DNA from: JBBECE01 sp964574935
GTDB lineage: Bacteria > Pseudomonadota > Alphaproteobacteria > Rhizobiales > Devosiaceae
DNA length: 64,000 nucleotides
NCBI GenBank assembly: GCA_964574935.1
Contig: CAZNOZ010000006.1
Span: forward strand, 1 to 64,000
Direction: 5' to 3'
The notes beneath the pieces are model-generated. The model was not told the origin of the DNA and did not search any database. It saw only the letters and a program-made list of their open reading frames with translations. How positions within the stretch are numbered: position 1 is the first letter of the stretch; each line of letters starts with the position of its first letter. Shown one piece after another: positions 8,550-16,870 of this stretch. The position numbers and the translations under genes were made by a program.

Positions 8550-8918
8550 ATGATCCAGATGCAGACAAACCTCGATGTGGCGGACAATTCCGGCGCCCGG
8601 CGCGTGCAGTGCATCAAGGTGCTGGGGGGTTCGAAGCGCAAATACGCCTCGATCGGCGACATCATCGTCGTCACGGTTAAGGAGGCGATCCCGCGCGGCC
8701 GCGTCAAGAAGGGCGACATCATGCGCGCCGTCGTGGTCAGGACCGCCAAGGACATCCGCCGCAAGGACGGCACCGTCATCCGCTTCGACCGCAACGCGGC
8801 GGTGCTGATCACGACCACCATGGAGCCCGTTGGCACCCGCATCTTCGGCCCGGTGCCGCGCGAACTCAGGGCCAAGAGCCACATGAAGATCATCTCGTTG
8901 GCCCCGGAGGTGCTGTAG
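8550..8918 (+). CDS. rplN: 50S ribosomal protein L14
   Basis: Ribosomal protein L14 (122 residues) forms intersubunit bridges and is the binding site of the silencing factor RsfS. The family opening MIQMQTNLDVADNSGARR is intact, as is the central basic stretch RRKDGTVIRFDRNA. Length is exactly the bacterial norm. The stop is two bases from the rplX start. Confidence 0.99.
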   Translation: MIQMQTNLDVADNSGARRVQCIKVLGGSKRKYASIGDIIVVTVKEAIPRGRVKKGDIMRAVVVRTAKDIRRKDGTVIRFDRNAAVLITTTMEPVGTRIFGPVPRELRAKSHMKIISLAPEVL

Positions 8919-8920
8919 CG

Positions 8921-9235
8921 ATGGCGGCCAAAATCAGAAAGGGCGATCGCGTCATGGTCCTGGCGGGCCGCGACAAGGGGAAGACCGGCGAGGTCGCCAG
9001 CGTGATGCCGCAGCAGAACCGTGCGGTCGTGCAGGGCGTCAACATGGTGCGCCGGCACATGAAGCAGACCGCGCAGAACGATGCCGGCATCTTCACCCAC
9101 GCCGCGCCGATCCATCTGTCCAATCTGGCGCTGATCGATCCGGGTTCGAACAAGCCCACGCGCGTCGGGTTCGAAATCCGCGACGGCAAGAAGGTCCGGG
9201 TCTCAAAACGGTCCGGAGACGTGCTCGATGGCTGA
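8921..9235 (+). CDS. rplX: 50S ribosomal protein L24
   Basis: Ribosomal protein L24 (104 residues), an early assembly protein with a KOW motif. The KOW stretch is at residues 6-25 (KGDRVMVLAGRDKGKTGEV), followed by the VQGVNMVRRHMKQT segment. The gene overlaps rplE by eight bases (rplE ATG at 9228), a sign of translational coupling. Confidence 0.98.
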   Translation: MAAKIRKGDRVMVLAGRDKGKTGEVASVMPQQNRAVVQGVNMVRRHMKQTAQNDAGIFTHAAPIHLSNLALIDPGSNKPTRVGFEIRDGKKVRVSKRSGDVLDG

Positions 9236-9782
9236 CGCATACGTACCGCGCCTGCGGACCCACTACACGGATGTCGTCCGGGCCGGTCTCACCGAGCAGT
9301 TCGGCTATGCCAACGTCATGCAGGTGCCGCGGCTCGAAAAAGTGGTGCTCAACATGGGCGTCGGGGAAGGCGTCGCCGACGCCAAAAAGGTGCAGGCGGC
9401 GGCCGATGATCTGGCGGTGATTGCCGGTCAGAAGCCCGTGATCACCCACGCGCGGCGCTCGATCGCCACGTTCAAGCTGCGCGAGGGGATGCCGATCGGG
9501 GTCAAGGTGACCCTGAGAAGGGCCCGGATGTACGACTTTGTCGACCGGCTGGTGAACGTCGCCTTGCCCCGGGTTCGGGACTTTCGCGGTCTCAATCCGG
9601 CGAGTTTCGACGGGCGCGGCAATTTCTCGCTCGGCATCCGGGAGCACATCGTGTTCCCCGAGGTCGACTACGACAAGATCGAGGAAGTGTGGGGGCTGGA
9701 CGTGGTCATCTGCACCACCGCGCCCACCGATGCAGAGGCCTTGGCGCTTCTGAGCGCCTTCAATTTCCCGTTCCGGCAGTAG
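9228..9782 (+). CDS. rplE: 50S ribosomal protein L5
   Basis: Ribosomal protein L5 (184 residues) binds 5S rRNA and contacts the P-site tRNA through the central protuberance. The sequence includes the family patterns LEKVVLNMGVGEGV, GQKPVITHARRSIATFKLREG and the GRGNFSLGIREHIVFPEVDYD block. Length is normal. The start overlaps the rplX end, fixing its position. rpsN follows after 24 bases. Confidence 0.99.
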   Translation: MADAYVPRLRTHYTDVVRAGLTEQFGYANVMQVPRLEKVVLNMGVGEGVADAKKVQAAADDLAVIAGQKPVITHARRSIATFKLREGMPIGVKVTLRRARMYDFVDRLVNVALPRVRDFRGLNPASFDGRGNFSLGIREHIVFPEVDYDKIEEVWGLDVVICTTAPTDAEALALLSAFNFPFRQ

Positions 9783-9806
9783 CCGGCGGCTGACAAGGAA
9801 GCGAGC

Positions 9807-10112
9807 ATGGCAAAGAAAAGCGCCATCGAAAAAGACAAGCGCCGCCGTCGGCTGGTGCGGCTGTACGCCGAAAAGCGGGCGGCGCTGAAGGCCCAGGCGC
9901 GCGACGAGAGTCTCTCGATGGAGGACCGTTTCGCCGCGCAGTTGAAGCTGGCGGCGCTGCCGCGCAATTCCTCCTCGGTCAGGGTGCGCAACCGCTGCGA
10001 GGTGTCGGGCCGGCCGCGCGGCTACTACCGCAAGCTCAGGATGAGCCGGGTGGCGCTCAGGCAGCTCGGTGGCGCGGGCCGCATCCCGGGCATGGTCAAA
10101 TCGAGCTGGTGA
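9807..10112 (+). CDS. rpsN: 30S ribosomal protein S14 (zinc-free form)
   Basis: Ribosomal protein S14 (101 residues) of the 30S head. It is the long C-minus type: there are no paired CxxC motifs, so it does not bind zinc. The conserved C-terminal half reads RNRCEVSGRPRGYYRKLRMSR, then ends GMVKSSW as in most proteobacteria. A strong ribosome binding site (AAGGAAGCGAGC) precedes ATG 9807. Confidence 0.98.
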   Translation: MAKKSAIEKDKRRRRLVRLYAEKRAALKAQARDESLSMEDRFAAQLKLAALPRNSSSVRVRNRCEVSGRPRGYYRKLRMSRVALRQLGGAGRIPGMVKSSW

Positions 10113-10125
10113 GGAGAACGAGGCT

Positions 10126-10524
10126 ATGGGTCTGACTGATCCGCTTGGCGATATGCTCACCCGCATCCGCAACGCGCAGATGCGGCACAAGGACGTCGTG
10201 GCGACGCCGGCCTCGCGGCTGCGCGGCAATGTGCTCGAAGTCCTGCAGTCGGAAGGCTTTATCCGCGGCTATTCGCGCAGCGATTTCGACAACGGCACCG
10301 CCGAGTTCCAGATCGAGCTAAAATACTCCGACAACCGGCCGGTCATCCGCGAAATTCAGCGGGTCTCGAGACCCGGCCGGCGCGTTTATGCGTCGGTGAG
10401 AAACATCCCGCAGATCTCCAACGGGCTGGGCGTGTCGATCCTGTCGACCCCGAAGGGGGTGATGGCCGACCATCGCGCCCGGGCCGAGAATGTCGGCGGG
10501 GAAGTGTTGTGCCGGGTCTTCTAG
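10126..10524 (+). CDS. rpsH: 30S ribosomal protein S8
   Basis: Ribosomal protein S8 (132 residues), a primary 16S rRNA binder and, in E. coli, repressor of the spc operon. The start ATG at 10126 is chosen because the protein then opens with GLTDPLGDMLTRIRNAQ and has an AGGAG site; a longer in-frame ATG at 10069 lies inside rpsN. The C-terminal SILSTPKGVMADHRAR region carries the conserved STxxG loop. Confidence 0.98.
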   Translation: MGLTDPLGDMLTRIRNAQMRHKDVVATPASRLRGNVLEVLQSEGFIRGYSRSDFDNGTAEFQIELKYSDNRPVIREIQRVSRPGRRVYASVRNIPQISNGLGVSILSTPKGVMADHRARAENVGGEVLCRVF

Positions 10525-10559
10525 GGGCCGGCGGGTAGGAAAACGGGAAGGCGAAGGCC

Positions 10560-11093
10560 ATGTCGCGTTTGGGAAAACTGGCGGTTGCGATACCGGACGG
10601 GGTCACCGTGACGGTTGACGGCCAGACCGTGACCGCGAAGGGGCCGAAGGGCGAGCTCAGCGTCGCTCTGGTCGACGCGGTCACCGTGGCCCAGACGGAT
10701 GAGGGGCTCGCGATCAAGCCGGTCGACGATTCCAGGCAGGCGCGGTCCGCTTGGGGCATGTCGCGGACGCTCGTATACAACGTCGTTGCCGGGGTCAGTG
10801 CCGGCTTCGAGAGGCGGTTGGCGATCACCGGGGTCGGCTATCGGGCGCTCATGGAGGGCAACGAACTCAAGCTGGCGCTCGGCTATTCCCACGACATCTT
10901 CTTCAAGCCCCCCGAAGGAGTGGAGATCGAGACACCGGCGGCCACCGAAATCATCGTCAGGGGCGCCGACAAGCAACAGGTCGGCCAGGTGGCGGCGAAC
11001 ATCCGCGAGTTCCGCCCGCCGGAGCCTTACAAGGGCAAGGGTGTGCGCTTTGTCGACGAGTATGTGCACCGCAAGGAAGGCAAGAAGAAGTAG
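10560..11093 (+). CDS. rplF: 50S ribosomal protein L6
   Basis: Ribosomal protein L6 (177 residues) near the factor-binding centre of the 50S subunit. It starts MSRLGKLAVAIPDGV, has the paired L6 folds, and carries the C-terminal signature PEPYKGKGVRF (about residues 156-166). Length is normal. rplR starts seven bases after the stop. Confidence 0.99.
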   Translation: MSRLGKLAVAIPDGVTVTVDGQTVTAKGPKGELSVALVDAVTVAQTDEGLAIKPVDDSRQARSAWGMSRTLVYNVVAGVSAGFERRLAITGVGYRALMEGNELKLALGYSHDIFFKPPEGVEIETPAATEIIVRGADKQQVGQVAANIREFRPPEPYKGKGVRFVDEYVHRKEGKKK

Positions 11094-11100
11094 AGAGCCG

Positions 11101-11463
11101 ATGGCGACAATCGACAAACGCCGACAACGCCGCACCGGGCGGGTACGCCGCATCGTCAAGATGCGCGCGGCCGGCCGTCCGCGGCTGAGCGTGTTCCGCT
11201 CGGACCGGCACATGTATGCGCAGGTTATCGACGACGGGTCCGGGCGCACGCTGGCCGCCGCCTCGACCCTGGACGCCGACCTGAAGGGCAAGCTCAAGGG
11301 CTCGGCCAATACCGAGGCGGCCGCCGAGGTGGGCAAGCTGGTTGCGGCGCGGGCGACCAAGGCGGGCGTCAAAGAAGTCGTTTTCGATCGCGGCCCGTAT
11401 CTGTTTCACGGCCGCGTCAAGGCGCTGGCCGACGCGGCGCGCGAAGGCGGGCTGAGCTTCTGA
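11101..11463 (+). CDS. rplR: 50S ribosomal protein L18
   Basis: Ribosomal protein L18 (120 residues) delivers 5S rRNA to the 50S subunit with L5. The basic N-terminus (DKRRQRRTGRVRR) and the RPRLSVFRSDRHMYAQVIDD core are typical, as is the C-terminal FDRGPYLFHGRVKALADAAREGGL. The ATG at 11101 is the first start after the rplF stop; the open frame extends upstream only as a shadow of rplF. Confidence 0.98.
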   Translation: MATIDKRRQRRTGRVRRIVKMRAAGRPRLSVFRSDRHMYAQVIDDGSGRTLAAASTLDADLKGKLKGSANTEAAAEVGKLVAARATKAGVKEVVFDRGPYLFHGRVKALADAAREGGLSF

Positions 11464-11497
11464 GCGCGGGCAACAAACCAATGGATCGGTTGAAGCG

Positions 11498-12091
11498 ATG
11501 AGAGATACGAGGGAACGCGATCGCGACGGCGAGTTCGTCGACCGGCTGGTGCACATCAACCGGGTGGCCAAGGTGGTCAAGGGCGGCCGCCGGTTCGGTT
11601 TCGCCGCCCTGGTGGTGGTGGGCGACCAGAAGGGGCGCGTGGGATACGGACACGGCAAGGCGCGCGAGGTTCCCGAGGCGATCCGCAAGGCCACCGAGCA
11701 GGCCAAGCGGCAGATGATACGGGTGCCGCTCAGGGAAGGGCGCACTTTGCATCACGACGTGGCGGGGCGTCACGGCGCCGGCAAGGTGATCCTGAGGGCC
11801 GCCCCGGCGGGCACCGGCATCATCGCGGGCGGTCCGATGCGGGCGGTGTTCGAGACCCTGGGGGTCAACGACATCGTCGCCAAATCGCAGGGCTCGGCCA
11901 ATCCCTACAACATGGTGCGGGCCACCTTCGAGGCCCTCAGGGCCGTCGACAGCCCACGTTCGGTGGCGGCCCGGCGGGGGCTCAAGGTCTCCGACATCCA
12001 GTCCCGCCGCCGCGAGGGCGACGCCGAAGAGCGCCCCGGCACGCCGGCCGGGGAGCCGGCCCCCGAAGGCGCAGAGGCGGCATCGGAGTAG
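11498..12091 (+). CDS. rpsE: 30S ribosomal protein S5
   Basis: Ribosomal protein S5 (197 residues) takes part in decoding accuracy and the mRNA entry helicase. The N-terminal double-stranded-RNA-binding fold with VVKGGRRFGFAALVVVGD is intact, followed by GYGHGKAREVPEAI and the C-terminal domain with SANPYNMVRATFEAL. A variable acidic tail of about 25 residues rich in Glu, Pro and Ala follows. The spacing from rplR (34 bases) and the weak ribosome binding site are slightly unusual for this cluster. Confidence 0.98.
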   Translation: MRDTRERDRDGEFVDRLVHINRVAKVVKGGRRFGFAALVVVGDQKGRVGYGHGKAREVPEAIRKATEQAKRQMIRVPLREGRTLHHDVAGRHGAGKVILRAAPAGTGIIAGGPMRAVFETLGVNDIVAKSQGSANPYNMVRATFEALRAVDSPRSVAARRGLKVSDIQSRRREGDAEERPGTPAGEPAPEGAEAASE

Positions 12092-12097
12092 CGCGCA

Positions 12098-12286
12098 ATG
12101 GCGGACAAGAAAATCACCGTCGAACAGATCGGCAGCCCGATCCGGCGCCCCAGGGACCAGCGCGCGACGCTGATCGGGCTGGGGCTGAACCGAATGCGCC
12201 GGCGCTCGACCCTCGAGGACACGCCGGCGGTGCGCGGGATGATCGAGAAGATCCCGCATCTGGTCCGCATCGTTGCGGACGACTGA
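12098..12286 (+). CDS. rpmD: 50S ribosomal protein L30
   Basis: Ribosomal protein L30 (62 residues), a small ferredoxin-like protein found in many bacteria. The family pattern IGSPIRRPRDQRATLIGLGLNRM is complete (residues 11-33), with the C-terminal IEKIPHLVRIV strand. It sits between rpsE and rplO with short gaps, the normal place. Confidence 0.97.
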   Translation: MADKKITVEQIGSPIRRPRDQRATLIGLGLNRMRRRSTLEDTPAVRGMIEKIPHLVRIVADD

Positions 12287-12302
12287 ACAAGGGACGTGAG
12301 CC

Positions 12303-12797
12303 ATGCGGCTGAATGAACTCTCCGATCTGGCCGGCGCGGCGCAATCGCGAACCCGCGTGGGACGGGGTATCGGCTCGGGCAAGGGCGGCCGCTCCGGACG
12401 CGGCCAGAAGGGCCAGAAATCGCGCTCCGGGGTGGCGCTGGGCGCCTTCGAGGGCGGGCAGATGCCGCTGCATATGCGGCTGCCCAAACGCGGCTTCAAC
12501 GTGCCGCGTCCCAAGAAATTCAACGCCGTGCGCATCGGCCGCATCCAGACCGCGATCGACGCCGGCAAGCTCGACCCCAGGGGGTTCATCGACGCCGAGG
12601 CGCTGGTCAAGGCCGGCGTCATCCGGCGGGTGCGGGACGGCGTGCGGCTGGTGGCCGGCGGCGATCTGAGCGCCAAGAAACTCACCTTCAGGGTCGCCCA
12701 TGCCAGCAAGGGCGCGGCGGCCGCTATTGAAGCGGCGGAGGGCAAGCTCGATATAGTCGGCAAGAGCGCGCCCCAAACCGACGCCGCGCCGGCCTGA
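12303..12797 (+). CDS. rplO: 50S ribosomal protein L15
   Basis: Ribosomal protein L15 (164 residues), a late 50S assembly protein. The glycine- and arginine-rich N-terminal extension (RVGRGIGSGKGGRSGRGQKG, about residues 19-38) reaches into the 23S rRNA and is intact. The C-terminal region with LTFRVAHASKGAAAAIEAAEG matches the family. Slightly longer than in E. coli. The stop lies 19 bases before secY. Confidence 0.98.
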   Translation: MRLNELSDLAGAAQSRTRVGRGIGSGKGGRSGRGQKGQKSRSGVALGAFEGGQMPLHMRLPKRGFNVPRPKKFNAVRIGRIQTAIDAGKLDPRGFIDAEALVKAGVIRRVRDGVRLVAGGDLSAKKLTFRVAHASKGAAAAIEAAEGKLDIVGKSAPQTDAAPA

Positions 12798-12816
12798 TAA
12801 AGCACGGACACGCCCC

Positions 12817-14151
12817 ATGGTCTCGGCAGCCGAACAACTGGCGCGCAACCTTTCCTTCTCGACCTTTTCGAAGGCCAAGGATCTTCAGCAGCGCATTGTG
12901 TTCACGCTCGGCGCTTTGCTGGTCTATCGGCTCGGAACCTTCATCCCCATACCGGGCATCGATCCGGATGCCTTCGCGCAGACCTTCGAGCAGGCCCAGC
13001 ATGGCATTCTGGGCATGTTCAACATGTTCGCCGGCGGCGCCGTGCAGCGCATGGCGATCTTCGCGCTGAACCTGATCCCCTACATCACCGCCTCGATCGT
13101 GGTGCAGGTGTTGGCGGCGTCGATTCCAACCCTCGAGCAGCTCAAGAAGGAGGGCGAACAGGGTCGGCGCAAGATCAATCAGTACACGCGCTACCTGGCC
13201 GTTGCGTTCTGCTCGGTGCAGGCCTACGGGATCGCCATCGGCCTCGAGGCGAGCCAGGGCGTGGTGACCGAGCCGGGCTGGTTCTTCCGCCTGTCGACGG
13301 TGGTCACGCTTGTCGGCGGCACCATGTTCCTGATGTGGCTGGGCGAACAGATCACGTCGCGCGGGGTCGGCAACGGCATTTCGCTGATCATCTTCGCGGG
13401 TATCGTGGCGGGCCTGCCGACGACCATCGGGCAGGTGCTCGAGCTCAGCCGCACGGGCGCCCTGCCGACGGTCGCGGGGGTGGGGCTGCTGGTCCTGGCG
13501 ATCGTGGTGATCGGCATAATCGTCTTCTTCGAACGGGCGCAGCGCCGATTGCTGATCCAGTATCCCAAGCGCCAGGTCGGCAACCGCATGTTCCAGGGCG
13601 ATACCTCGCACCTGCCGCTCAAGCTCAACACCTCCGGCGTCATCCCGGTGATCTTCGCCTCCTCGCTGCTGCTGCTGCCGGCGACCTTCGCCTCGTTCGC
13701 GGGGCAGGCGGATCCGACCGGGTGGCTGACGACGACCGCCGCGATCCTGGGGCGCGGGCAGCCGGTGTATCTGGGCACCTATGCGGCCCTGATCATCTTC
13801 TTCTCCTTCTTCTACACCTCGATCGTCTTCAACCCCACGGAGACCGCCGACAATCTGAAGCGCTCCGGCGGGTTCATTCCCGGTATCCGGCCCGGCGAAC
13901 GCACCGCGGCGCACATCGATTACGTGCTGACCCGGGTGACCGCGGTCGGGGCGCTGTATCTGGCGATGGTGGCGCTGATCCCCGAAATCGTGGCGAGCCA
14001 GCTCGGCGTGTCGGCGCTTCTGGGCGGCACCTCGATGCTGATCATGGTGACGGTCACCCTCGACACCATCTCCCGCGTGCAATCGCATCTGATCGCCCAG
14101 CAATATGAAGGCCTGGTCAAGCGTTCGCGGCTCGGGGGGCGGAAGCGGTGA
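12817..14151 (+). CDS. secY: Protein translocase subunit SecY
   Basis: SecY (444 residues) forms the channel of the Sec translocon in the inner membrane with SecE and SecG. About ten hydrophobic spans are visible, starting with the first helix near residues 22-45. The cytosolic loops are conserved: RRKINQYTRY after helix 3, IQYPKRQVGNRMFQGDTSHLPLKLN in the loop between helices 6 and 7, and FNPTETADNLKRSGGFIPGIRPG in the fifth loop that contacts SecA and the ribosome. Length is normal. It overlaps adk by four bases (GTGA), keeping the common rplO-secY-adk order. Confidence 0.99.
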   Translation: MVSAAEQLARNLSFSTFSKAKDLQQRIVFTLGALLVYRLGTFIPIPGIDPDAFAQTFEQAQHGILGMFNMFAGGAVQRMAIFALNLIPYITASIVVQVLAASIPTLEQLKKEGEQGRRKINQYTRYLAVAFCSVQAYGIAIGLEASQGVVTEPGWFFRLSTVVTLVGGTMFLMWLGEQITSRGVGNGISLIIFAGIVAGLPTTIGQVLELSRTGALPTVAGVGLLVLAIVVIGIIVFFERAQRRLLIQYPKRQVGNRMFQGDTSHLPLKLNTSGVIPVIFASSLLLLPATFASFAGQADPTGWLTTTAAILGRGQPVYLGTYAALIIFFSFFYTSIVFNPTETADNLKRSGGFIPGIRPGERTAAHIDYVLTRVTAVGALYLAMVALIPEIVASQLGVSALLGGTSMLIMVTVTLDTISRVQSHLIAQQYEGLVKRSRLGGRKR

Positions 14152-14717
14152 GGTTGATACTGCTGGGCCCGCCGGGGGCGGGCAAGGGGACGCAGGCGGC
14201 GATCCTGATGGACAAATACGCCATCCCGCAGCTTTCGACCGGGGACATGCTGCGCGCCGCGATCGAGGCGGGCACGCCGATGGGACTGGCCGCCAAGGAA
14301 ATCATGGATCGCGGCGATTTGGTCTCCGACGAGATCGTCAACGGCATCGTCGCCGAGCGGCTGGATGACGCCGACTGCGTCAACGGATTCATTCTCGACG
14401 GATATCCGCGCACGATCGCGCAGGCCGAGGCCCTCGGCGAGATGCTGGCGCAAAAGGGGATGGGTCTCGACGCGGTGGTCGAGATCCGGGTCGACGCCGA
14501 GGAACTGGTCGCCCGGATCGTCAATCGGGCGCGGGAGACCGGCGGCGCGCGCGCCGACGACAACGAAGAGGTGCTGCGCAACCGGCTGCAGGTCTATCTC
14601 GACCAGACCGCGCCCCTGATCGACTACTACCAGCGCGCGGGGCTTGTGAAGAGCATCGACGGGATGGCGGATATCGACACCGTCGCGGCGGCGATCGCGG
14701 CGGCGTTGGAGGGCTGA
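14148..14717 (+). CDS. adk: Adenylate kinase
   Basis: Adenylate kinase (189 residues) catalyses AMP + ATP to 2 ADP in the cytosol. The P-loop GPPGAGKGT is at residues 7-15, the AMP-binding STGDMLRAAI at about 30-39, and FILDGYPRT at about 82-90. The LID is the short form without cysteines, so no zinc is bound. The start is a GTG at 14148 that overlaps the secY stop; no ATG is nearby, and the P-loop position fits this start. It ends the spc-type block; an apparent promoter follows before rpsM. Confidence 0.98.
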   Translation: MRLILLGPPGAGKGTQAAILMDKYAIPQLSTGDMLRAAIEAGTPMGLAAKEIMDRGDLVSDEIVNGIVAERLDDADCVNGFILDGYPRTIAQAEALGEMLAQKGMGLDAVVEIRVDAEELVARIVNRARETGGARADDNEEVLRNRLQVYLDQTAPLIDYYQRAGLVKSIDGMADIDTVAAAIAAALEG

Positions 14718-14747
14718 GCGGAAGTGGTTTGGGCCCGCAGCGGCGTG

Positions 14748-14776
14748 TTGACTTGGGGGCCGGCGTCGGCTACCAA
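14748..14776 (+). promoter_or_regulatory. Candidate promoter upstream of rpsM
   Basis: TTGACT (14748-14753) is followed after exactly 17 bases by TACCAA (14771-14776). The first element is close to the consensus -35 box and the second is a tolerable -10 box for an alphaproteobacterial housekeeping sigma factor. It lies in the 182-base gap between adk and rpsM, the longest gap in the cluster, and would let rpsM-rpsK-rpoA-rplQ be transcribed separately. Confidence 0.5.
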
Positions 14777-14899
14777 CCCGGCCAGTCACACGCAGCGCGA
14801 ACGACTGGACCCGACCCCGGCGCGGGGAGCGGTAACCGGTCGGTTTCGGGTGCGTCAATTCGGGCGTTAGGCCCGATCGAAAAACGGGAGCGTCACGGC

Positions 14900-15268
14900 G
14901 TGGCACGGATCGCTGGCGTCAATATTCCGACCAACAAACGCGTTGAAATCGCGTTGCAATACATCCACGGCATCGGCGCGACCAAGGCGACGGAGATTTG
15001 CCAGAAGGTGGCGATTCCGCGTGAGCGCCGGGTCAATGAACTGTCCGACGCCGAAGTCATGCAAATCCGCGAAACCATTGACCGCGAGTATCTGGTCGAG
15101 GGCGATCTGCGGCGTCAGGTGGCCATGAACATCAAGCGCCTGATGGATCTGGGCAACTATCGCGGCATCCGGCATCGCCGCGGATTGCCGGTCAGGGGTC
15201 AGCGTACCCACACGAACGCCCGCACCCGCAAGGGCCCGGCGCGTCCGATCGCCGGCCGAAAGAAATAG
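14900..15268 (+). CDS. rpsM: 30S ribosomal protein S13
   Basis: Ribosomal protein S13 (122 residues) of the 30S head, contacting the P-site tRNA. The family opening ARIAGVNIPTNKRVEIALQYIHGIG follows directly on a GTG codon at 14900, which has GGGAG nine bases upstream; the frame is open further upstream, but nothing there resembles S13. The C-terminal tail with RGQRTHTNARTRKGP is complete. The GTG start is unusual for a ribosomal protein gene and may temper its translation. Confidence 0.96.
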   Translation: MARIAGVNIPTNKRVEIALQYIHGIGATKATEICQKVAIPRERRVNELSDAEVMQIRETIDREYLVEGDLRRQVAMNIKRLMDLGNYRGIRHRRGLPVRGQRTHTNARTRKGPARPIAGRKK

Positions 15269-15277
15269 CGAGACGTT

Positions 15278-15293
15278 CGGCCCTTCGGGGCCG
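15278..15293 (+). other. UUCG-capped hairpin between rpsM and rpsK
   Basis: A perfect 6-bp stem (15278-15283 with 15288-15293) is capped by a TTCG tetraloop, a very stable RNA hairpin. No T-run follows, so it is not a terminator. It lies ten bases after the rpsM stop, in an 80-base gap that is long for this cluster. It may be a processing or stability element. Confidence 0.45.
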
Positions 15294-15348
15294 CAGCATC
15301 GGTGGAGCCGCCCGGTCGCGGCGGTGTCGAGATCGATAAGAGGACCGA

Positions 15349-15738
15349 ATGGCAAGAGATACCACCCGCGTCCGGCGCAAGGAACGCAAGAACATCACGT
15401 CCGGCGTCGCGCATGTGAACGCCTCGTTCAACAACACCATGATCACCATCACCGACGTGCAGGGCAACGCGATCGCCTGGTCGTCGGCGGGCACCATGGG
15501 GTTCAAGGGGTCGCGCAAATCGACACCCTACGCCGCCCAGGTGGCGGCGGAGGATTGCGCGCGCAAGGCCCAGGAGCACGGCATGAGCACGCTGGAGGTG
15601 GAGGTGCGTGGCCCCGGATCGGGCCGCGAATCGGCGCTCAGGGCGTTGCAGGCGGCTGGGTTCACCGTCACTTCCATCCGTGACGTGACGTCCATTCCGC
15701 ACAATGGCTGCCGGCCGCGCAAGCGGCGTCGGGTGTAG
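15349..15738 (+). CDS. rpsK: 30S ribosomal protein S11
   Basis: Ribosomal protein S11 (129 residues) of the 30S platform, close to the Shine-Dalgarno/anti-Shine-Dalgarno helix. Conserved blocks include GVAHVNASFNNTMITITD (about residues 20-37), the MGFKGSRKSTPYAAQ stretch, and the C-terminal SIRDVTSIPHNGCRPRKRRRV. Length is normal. AAGAGG precedes the ATG at 15349. Confidence 0.99.
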   Translation: MARDTTRVRRKERKNITSGVAHVNASFNNTMITITDVQGNAIAWSSAGTMGFKGSRKSTPYAAQVAAEDCARKAQEHGMSTLEVEVRGPGSGRESALRALQAAGFTVTSIRDVTSIPHNGCRPRKRRRV

Positions 15739-15825
15739 CGACGAACTGTGAGTTCTCCGGCGCCTCCGGCGGCGGCACCGGCCCGCGGCGAGACGAGGGC
15801 CGAGACGATGAAAAGGCAACAGGGA

Positions 15826-16842
15826 ATGATCCAGAGAAACTGGCAGGAACTCATCAAGCCCAATCGACTTGAAATCGTGCCGGGCGGCGACCCGGTGCGG
15901 GTGGCCTCGGTGGTCGCCGAACCGCTCGAGCGCGGCTTCGGGCTCACCCTGGGCAACGCGCTCAGGCGCGTGTTGCTCTCCTCACTGCAGGGCGCGGCCG
16001 TCACCGCCATTCAGATCGACGGGGTGTTGCACGAGTTCTCGTCGATCCCCGGTGTGCGCGAAGACGTCACCGACATGGTCCTGAACATCAAGGAAATCGC
16101 CATCAAGATGGGCGAGGAGGGACCGAAGCGGCTGACCCTTGCGAAAAAGGGGCCGGTCGCGATCACCGCCGGCGACATCGAGCTGACCGGCGATATCGAA
16201 ATCCTCAACCCGGACCTGGTGATCTGCCATCTCGACGAAGGCGCCGAGCTCAACATCGAATTCACCGTCGAGGGCGGCAAAGGCTACGTGCCGGCCGATC
16301 GCAACCGGCCCGAGGACGCTCCCATCGGCCATCTCCCGATCTACGCGCTGTTCTCGCCGCTCAAAAGGGTCTCCTACAAGGTCGAGAACACCCGCGAGGG
16401 CCAGGTGCTCGATTACGACAAGCTCACGCTGACGGTCGAGACGGACGGCTCGGTGTCGCCCGAGGACTCGGTGGCGTACGCGGCCCGCATCGTGCAGGAC
16501 CAGCTCAACGTGTTCGTCAATTTCGAGGAGCCCGAAAAGGAGACCATGGAGGAGGTGGCTCCCGAGCTCGCCTTCAATCCGGCGCTCCTCAAGAAGGTCG
16601 ACGAGCTGGAGCTTTCGGTGCGCTCCGCGAACTGCCTGAAGAACGACAACATCGTCTACATCGGCGATCTGATCCAGAAGTCGGAGGCCGAAATGCTCCG
16701 CACCCCGAATTTCGGGCGCAAGTCGCTCAACGAAATCAAGGAAGTGCTGGCGCAGATGGGCCTGCATCTGGGTATGGATGTGGCCAACTGGCCGCCGGAA
16801 AACATCGAGGATCTGGCCAAGCGCTACGAGGACCACTACTGA
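15826..16842 (+). CDS. rpoA: RNA polymerase alpha subunit
   Basis: The alpha subunit (338 residues from this start) dimerises to seed RNA polymerase assembly and contacts activators and UP elements. The N-terminal domain has RGFGLTLGNALRRVLLSSLQGAA, and the C-terminal domain has NCLKNDNIVYIGDLIQKSEAEML and GRKSLNEIKEVL. I chose ATG 15826 because alphaproteobacterial RpoA usually begins MIQ-NWQELIKPN. In-frame GTG 15748 and ATG 15808 would add 26 or 6 residues, the former with a Pro/Ala-rich, unconserved extension. The gene is followed by rplQ after 28 bases. Confidence 0.97.
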   Translation: MIQRNWQELIKPNRLEIVPGGDPVRVASVVAEPLERGFGLTLGNALRRVLLSSLQGAAVTAIQIDGVLHEFSSIPGVREDVTDMVLNIKEIAIKMGEEGPKRLTLAKKGPVAITAGDIELTGDIEILNPDLVICHLDEGAELNIEFTVEGGKGYVPADRNRPEDAPIGHLPIYALFSPLKRVSYKVENTREGQVLDYDKLTLTVETDGSVSPEDSVAYAARIVQDQLNVFVNFEEPEKETMEEVAPELAFNPALLKKVDELELSVRSANCLKNDNIVYIGDLIQKSEAEMLRTPNFGRKSLNEIKEVLAQMGLHLGMDVANWPPENIEDLAKRYEDHY

Positions 16843-16870
16843 TCCTGGGGGTCAGGGCACGGGGAGTAAC

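Noticed and set aside
15748..15825. A longer rpoA starting at GTG 15748
   Set aside because: The extra 26 residues are Pro/Ala-rich and unlike the conserved RpoA N-terminus; ATG 15826 gives the normal length of 338.
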